Source: Chloroflexota bacterium (GTDB taxonomy: Bacteria > Chloroflexota > UBA4733). From it: a stretch of DNA of 9,092 nucleotides. Numbering within the stretch: the first letter of the stretch is position 1; each line of letters opens with the position of its first letter. Below are positions 6,164 through 9,092 of the stretch, one piece after another. Where the stretch lies: assembly GCA_025980355.1 (NCBI GenBank), contig JAICXR010000101.1, forward strand, positions 1-9,092. The letters are read 5' to 3'. The notes under the pieces are model-generated. The model did not search any database, was not told the DNA's origin, and worked only from the letters and a program-made list of their open reading frames with translations. Made by a program: the position numbers and the translations under genes.

Positions 6164-7062
6164 TGGAGGCCGTGCGTGTTCAGGCCCCGGCTTCCAGCGC
6201 CAACCTTGGCAGCGCGTTCGACGCCGCGGCGGTGGCCCTGGCGCTCTACAACGAGGTCAGCGCCGAACTGGCCGACCGCGACAGCGTCACGGTGACCGGG
6301 GAGGGGGAAGACGCCTTGCGGGCCGGGGCGCCGAACCTGATCGTGCAGGCGCTCGACCGCTTCGCCGCCGAGACCGGCTGGCGCCGCCCGGCCCTTGCCC
6401 TGCGCCTGGTCAACCGCATCCCCCTGGGCCGTGGCCTGGGCAGCAGCGCCGCGTCGATTGCAGCGGGTTTGCGCCTCGGCGAGGCGTTGAGCGGCAGCCA
6501 GCTACCCCGGCAACAATCGCTCTCCCTGGCGGCGGCGATCGAAGGGCACGGCGACAACACCACCGCCGCCTTGCTCGGCGGCTTCACGGTCGCGGTTCAG
6601 GGCGCCGGCGGCCTGGAGGCATTGCGCCTGGACACGCCGCCGGAGCTGCGCCTTGTCGTCTTCGTGCCGGACTATGCGGTGTCGACGGCGGCGGCGCGCG
6701 CCGCCCTGCCCAGCCACGTCCCGCGCGGCGACGCCGTCTTCAACCTCGGCCGCGCCGCGCTGCTCGCCGGGGCGGTGGCCAGCGGCAATCTGGCCTTGCT
6801 CGGCGTGGCGATGGAGGACCGTCTCCACCAGCCCTACCGCCTGCCGCTCTACCGGGCGATGCAGCCGATCCTCGCCGCGGCGCGCGCCAGTGGCGCCTAC
6901 GGCGCGGCGGTCAGCGGCGCCGGCCCCAGCGCCGCCGCCCCGGCGCACACCACGCGGGCCGAGTCTGTCGCCGCGGCGATGATGGCCGCGGCGCAAGAGC
7001 ACGGCGTGGGAGGACGAACGCTGGTGCTGGCCGTGGACGGGCGCGGGGCGGCGGTTATGTGA
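6163..7062 (+). CDS. thrB: Homoserine kinase (GHMP kinase family)
   Basis: Predicted to phosphorylate L-homoserine with ATP to O-phosphohomoserine, the step before threonine synthase; cytosolic. The 299-aa length is typical. Signatures in order are the N-terminal PASSANLGSAFD (9-20), the ATP-binding GHMP loop P87-LGRGLGSSAA-97, EGHGDN (127-132, usually EGHPDN), STAAARAALP, the near-diagnostic VFNLGRAALL and EDRLHQPYR blocks, and the C-terminal GAAVSGAGPS (247-256). Pro to Gly in EGHxDN and loss of the usual IPG after DRLHQPYR are small departures, so another small alcohol substrate cannot be excluded. The ATG at 6163 overlaps the rodA TGA as TGATG; longer upstream starts in this frame run inside rodA and lack conservation. 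No other threonine gene is in the window. Confidence 0.87.
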   Translation: MEAVRVQAPASSANLGSAFDAAAVALALYNEVSAELADRDSVTVTGEGEDALRAGAPNLIVQALDRFAAETGWRRPALALRLVNRIPLGRGLGSSAASIAAGLRLGEALSGSQLPRQQSLSLAAAIEGHGDNTTAALLGGFTVAVQGAGGLEALRLDTPPELRLVVFVPDYAVSTAAARAALPSHVPRGDAVFNLGRAALLAGAVASGNLALLGVAMEDRLHQPYRLPLYRAMQPILAAARASGAYGAAVSGAGPSAAAPAHTTRAESVAAAMMAAAQEHGVGGRTLVLAVDGRGAAVM

Positions 7063-7065
7063 ACA

Positions 7066-7096
7066 GTGTGTCCGGCCAATTCGCGCCGGGACTCAC
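7066..7096. terminator. Candidate bidirectional terminator hairpin between thrB and lpdA
   Basis: The two genes converge with a 30-base gap. GTCCGGC (7070-7076) pairs with GCCGGGAC (7085-7092) with one bulged base and an 8-base loop. GTG (7066-7068) and CAC (7094-7096) can extend the stem past one mismatch. It touches the lpdA stop codon. No T-runs are seen on either side, so function as a terminator is inferred from position. Confidence 0.4.
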
Positions 7097-8619
7097 ATGT
7101 GGATGGCGTGTCCCTCCACGTTGAGCGCCGCTTCGGCGATCACTTCGGAGAGCGTCGGGTGGGGATGGACGGAGCGGGCCAGCTCGAAGGGGGTCGACTC
7201 CAGTGAGCGGGCGAGGGAGAACTCGCCGATCAGTTCCGTCACGTCCGCCCCGATCATCTGCACGCCGAGGATTTCGCCGCTGGCGGCGTCGGCGATGATC
7301 TTGATCTGGCCATCCAGCTCGTTCAAGGCTTGCGCCTTGCCGTTGGGGCGGAAGGGGAACTTGCCGACGCGGACCTCTCGCCCGCCTTCACGCGCCTGCG
7401 CTTCGGTCAGGCCCATGGACGCCACCTGCGGGTTGCTGTAGGTGCAACGCGGCATGGCGTTGTAGTCCAGCGTGATCTCGGGGTGGCCGGCGATGGCTTC
7501 CGCCGCCACCTCGCCCTGGGCGGAGGCGACGTGGGCCAGCGGCACCTTGCCGGTGACGTCGCCGATGGCGTAGATGCCCGGCACGTTGGTCTGCATGCGG
7601 TCGTCGATCCCGATGAAGCCGCGCTGGTTGATCGTGACGCCGAGCACCTCCAGGCCGAGGTCCCCGCTGTTCGGCTGGAAGCCGGCGGCGAGCAGTACGC
7701 GCTCCACTTCCAGCGTCTGCGGCTGGGTCTCGCCTTGCTGGGTGGTGCGCTCCTGTTGGGCCGGCTCCTGCCACTGCTCGACTTCCACCATGCGGCCGCC
7801 CGGCGCCGGCGACAGGTGCACCTTCACGGTGTCGCCAGACACATCGACCCCGTCCACGCTGGTCGACGTCATGATCTTGATGCCACGCCGGGAGAAGCTG
7901 CGCGCCAGCTCCGTGCTGATCTCCTCGTCCTCCAGGGGCAGGACGCGCGGCAGGAATTCGACCAGTGTCACTTCCGTGCCATAGGCCTGGAATATCGTCG
8001 CGAACTCCACGCCGATCGCGCCGCTGCCGATGATGAGAATGGACTTGGGCAGGCTGTCGACGTTCCACATCTCCTTGGCGGAAATGACGTGCTGCCCGTC
8101 GACGTCGACCCCCTTGAGCTGCCGCACGCGGGAGCCGGTGGCGATGATGACGTTCTTGGTCTGGAGTTCGCGGTCGCCGTCGGCGCCGCCGGACACCGCC
8201 ACGCGGTCCCGCCCCAGCACTTTGGCGGCCCCGCGCACCACGTCGATCTGGTTCTTGCGCATGAGGAAGTTGACGCCGCGCACCTGCGTCGTGACCACCT
8301 TCCTGCAGCGGGCCATGCCGGCGCCATAATCGGCGCTGACGTTGCCGACGGAGATGCCGAAACTATCGGCGCGGTTGATGAGGCTCAGCACCTCGGCGTT
8401 GCGCAGCAGCGTCTTGCTGGGGATGCAGCCCCAGTTCAGGCAGATGCCGCCCAGTTCCTCACGCTCGACGACGGCCGCCTTCAGGCCGAGCTGGGCGGCG
8501 CGGATCGCCGCCACGTAGCCGCCCGGTCCGCCGCCTATCACGACGATATCGTAGGTGGGGTTGGCGGCTGGCGCGCCGGCGGCGGCCGTTTCCGGGGCGG
8601 GGGTGCTCGCGGTACTCAT
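7093..8619 (-). CDS. lpdA: Dihydrolipoamide dehydrogenase (E3)
   Basis: Flavoprotein that reoxidises dihydrolipoyl groups of 2-oxoacid dehydrogenase or glycine cleavage complexes with NAD+. Visible features are FAD-binding IGGGPGGYVAA (28-38), redox disulfide C60-C65 in GGICLNWGCIPSK, ATGSR (160-164), NAD-binding IIGSGAIGVEFA (196-207), the second FAD motif IYAIGDV (349-355), and the C-terminal catalytic pair H487 and E492 in HPHPTLSE. The protein has 508 aa against the usual 460-475. The excess is a 22-residue Ala/Pro-rich N-terminal extension and a Gln-rich insertion at about 278-303. The usual GRxPN after the insertion reads GFQPN. The ATG at 8617-8619 is the only plausible start; GAGAGGA lies about 12 bases upstream. 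No E1/E2 genes are nearby, so the partner complex is unknown. It is divergent from the last gene and convergent with thrB. Confidence 0.95.
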   Translation of the reverse strand: MSTASTPAPETAAAGAPAANPTYDIVVIGGGPGGYVAAIRAAQLGLKAAVVEREELGGICLNWGCIPSKTLLRNAEVLSLINRADSFGISVGNVSADYGAGMARCRKVVTTQVRGVNFLMRKNQIDVVRGAAKVLGRDRVAVSGGADGDRELQTKNVIIATGSRVRQLKGVDVDGQHVISAKEMWNVDSLPKSILIIGSGAIGVEFATIFQAYGTEVTLVEFLPRVLPLEDEEISTELARSFSRRGIKIMTSTSVDGVDVSGDTVKVHLSPAPGGRMVEVEQWQEPAQQERTTQQGETQPQTLEVERVLLAAGFQPNSGDLGLEVLGVTINQRGFIGIDDRMQTNVPGIYAIGDVTGKVPLAHVASAQGEVAAEAIAGHPEITLDYNAMPRCTYSNPQVASMGLTEAQAREGGREVRVGKFPFRPNGKAQALNELDGQIKIIADAASGEILGVQMIGADVTELIGEFSLARSLESTPFELARSVHPHPTLSEVIAEAALNVEGHAIHM

Positions 8620-8654
8620 CAGGCGTTGGGGTCCTCTCTTCCGTCATTCCCCTA

Positions 8655-8683
8655 ACGATACCGCGCCCACCGCGATTATTCAC
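8655..8683 (-). promoter_or_regulatory. Possible lpdA promoter
   Basis: On the minus strand TATCGT (8660 down to 8655) matches four of six bases of the -10 consensus. GTGAAT, 17 bases upstream (8683-8678), is a poor -35 match. Transcription would start near 8648, leaving a leader of about 30 bases. A CCGCG-N8-CGCGG inverted repeat (8670-8687) covers the -35 area and could be an operator. Weak evidence. Confidence 0.3.
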
Positions 8684-8749
8684 GCGGCCCGTGTCGCTCA
8701 CACAGGCCCGCAGTCGCGGCCCCCTCAATTCCCCGTGCAACCGAGCGAC

Positions 8750-8778
8750 TTGACGGAGCAGCGGCAATTAAGTACCGT
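8750..8778 (+). promoter_or_regulatory. Promoter for the gene starting at 8820
   Basis: TTGACG (8750-8755) is a five-of-six match to the -35 hexamer. A spacer of exactly 17 bases leads to TACCGT (8773-8778), which keeps the three most conserved -10 positions (T, A and final T). Transcription would begin near 8785, about 35 bases before the ATG. It is the best sigma-70-type match in the divergent intergenic region. Confidence 0.5.
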
Positions 8779-8801
8779 GCCAATAGAAAATCCCTCACCG
8801 T

Positions 8802-8808
8802 AGGAGGA
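8802..8808 (+). promoter_or_regulatory. Very strong Shine-Dalgarno for the gene starting at 8820
   Basis: AGGAGGA followed by AGGAG gives near-perfect complementarity to the 16S rRNA tail, 7 to 11 bases before the ATG at 8820. It is much stronger than any other ribosome binding site in the window and decides the start. Confidence 0.75.
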
Positions 8809-8819
8809 AGGAGCGCGCG

Positions 8820-9092
8820 ATGACCGACACCGCCACGCTGTCGGCGCCCGACGCCGGGCCGCCGGCCGAGGCGCTGCCCACCGGCTGGGAGATCCTGGCC
8901 AGCGAGGACTTCGGGGACTTCCCGGTCGGTCCGTTCCCCTACGACTACTCGCCGGAGGCGGAGTACCACGACATCCAGCCGGAAGGCTATCGCGGCCGCT
9001 GGCGCGAAGCGACGCTCGTGAGCGGTTGGCGGGATGCCGCCTCCTGGAACGTGGTGGACGACGAAGGCCGGCCGGCGCTGGAGCAGTCCTGC
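8820..9092 (+). CDS. Unrecognised protein, N-terminal fragment (3' truncated)
   Basis: The frame is open from the ATG at 8820 to the window edge (91 codons, no stop). The start is supported by the strong Shine-Dalgarno and a promoter-like element upstream. I do not recognise the family. The first 20 residues are Ala/Pro-rich, likely disordered, and not a signal peptide. From GWEILASEDFGDFPVG onward it is acidic and rich in aromatic and Gly residues, with PYDYSP, EYHDIQPEGY and GRWREATL. Alternating hydrophobic and polar residues suggest a beta-sandwich-like domain such as those of carbohydrate-binding or jelly-roll proteins, but this is a guess from composition. It is divergent from lpdA; nothing links the two functionally. 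Confidence 0.65.
   Translation, partial: MTDTATLSAPDAGPPAEALPTGWEILASEDFGDFPVGPFPYDYSPEAEYHDIQPEGYRGRWREATLVSGWRDAASWNVVDDEGRPALEQSC

Noticed and set aside
7330..8655. 441-codon plus-strand frame opposite lpdA
   Set aside because: Translation is low-complexity His/Asp/Arg/Ala without motifs, while the minus strand has a complete dihydrolipoamide dehydrogenase.
8459..8767. Minus-strand frame over the lpdA start and upstream region
   Set aside because: Arg-rich out-of-frame reading overlapping the true lpdA start; no motif.
1..9092. Mobile elements, CRISPR arrays, tRNA or rRNA genes
   Set aside because: No transposase, direct-repeat array, target-site duplication or structured RNA was seen on reading both strands.

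Overview
This GC-rich window is ordinary bacterial chromosome. Its core is one rod-shape/cell-wall gene block on the plus strand: mreB, mreC, mreD, mrdA (PBP2-like), rodA and thrB. An SDR dehydrogenase tail precedes it. A convergent dihydrolipoamide dehydrogenase gene follows, and the window ends in the start of a divergent, unrecognised gene. The overall look (high GC, GTG starts, style of the MreB, PBP2 and RodA proteins) resembles Chloroflexota of the Thermomicrobia/Sphaerobacter type. That placement is an impression and was not tested by any search.

Layout. Bases 2-478 hold the 3' part of an SDR gene, followed by a terminator-like hairpin. Bases 479-784 are non-coding and carry a good extended -10 promoter element and two perfect palindromes ahead of mreB. 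Bases 785-7062 hold six tightly packed genes. Spacings are 9 bp, a 4-bp overlap, 6 bp, an 11-bp overlap and a 1-bp overlap, so transcriptional and translational coupling is likely. Bases 7063-7092 hold a small convergent gap with a hairpin. Bases 7093-8619 are lpdA on the minus strand. Bases 8620-8819 are a divergent intergenic region with candidate promoters both ways. Bases 8820-9092 are a 5' gene fragment with a very strong ribosome binding site.

How the genes work together. MreB filaments, the MreC/MreD membrane scaffold, the RodA glycosyltransferase and its PBP2 partner form the elongasome that builds the lateral cell wall. ThrB (homoserine kinase, threonine synthesis) is an unexpected last gene, joined to rodA by a TGATG stop/start overlap.

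The most striking observation is in the PBP2-like protein. It is full length (615 aa) with well-kept fold landmarks, but all three transpeptidase active-site motifs are lost: SxxK reads SMLN, SxN/SxD reads HCD, and KTG reads MGA. RodA next to it keeps its key residues. This suggests a pseudo-transpeptidase kept as a structural partner or activator of RodA, with crosslinking done by another enzyme.
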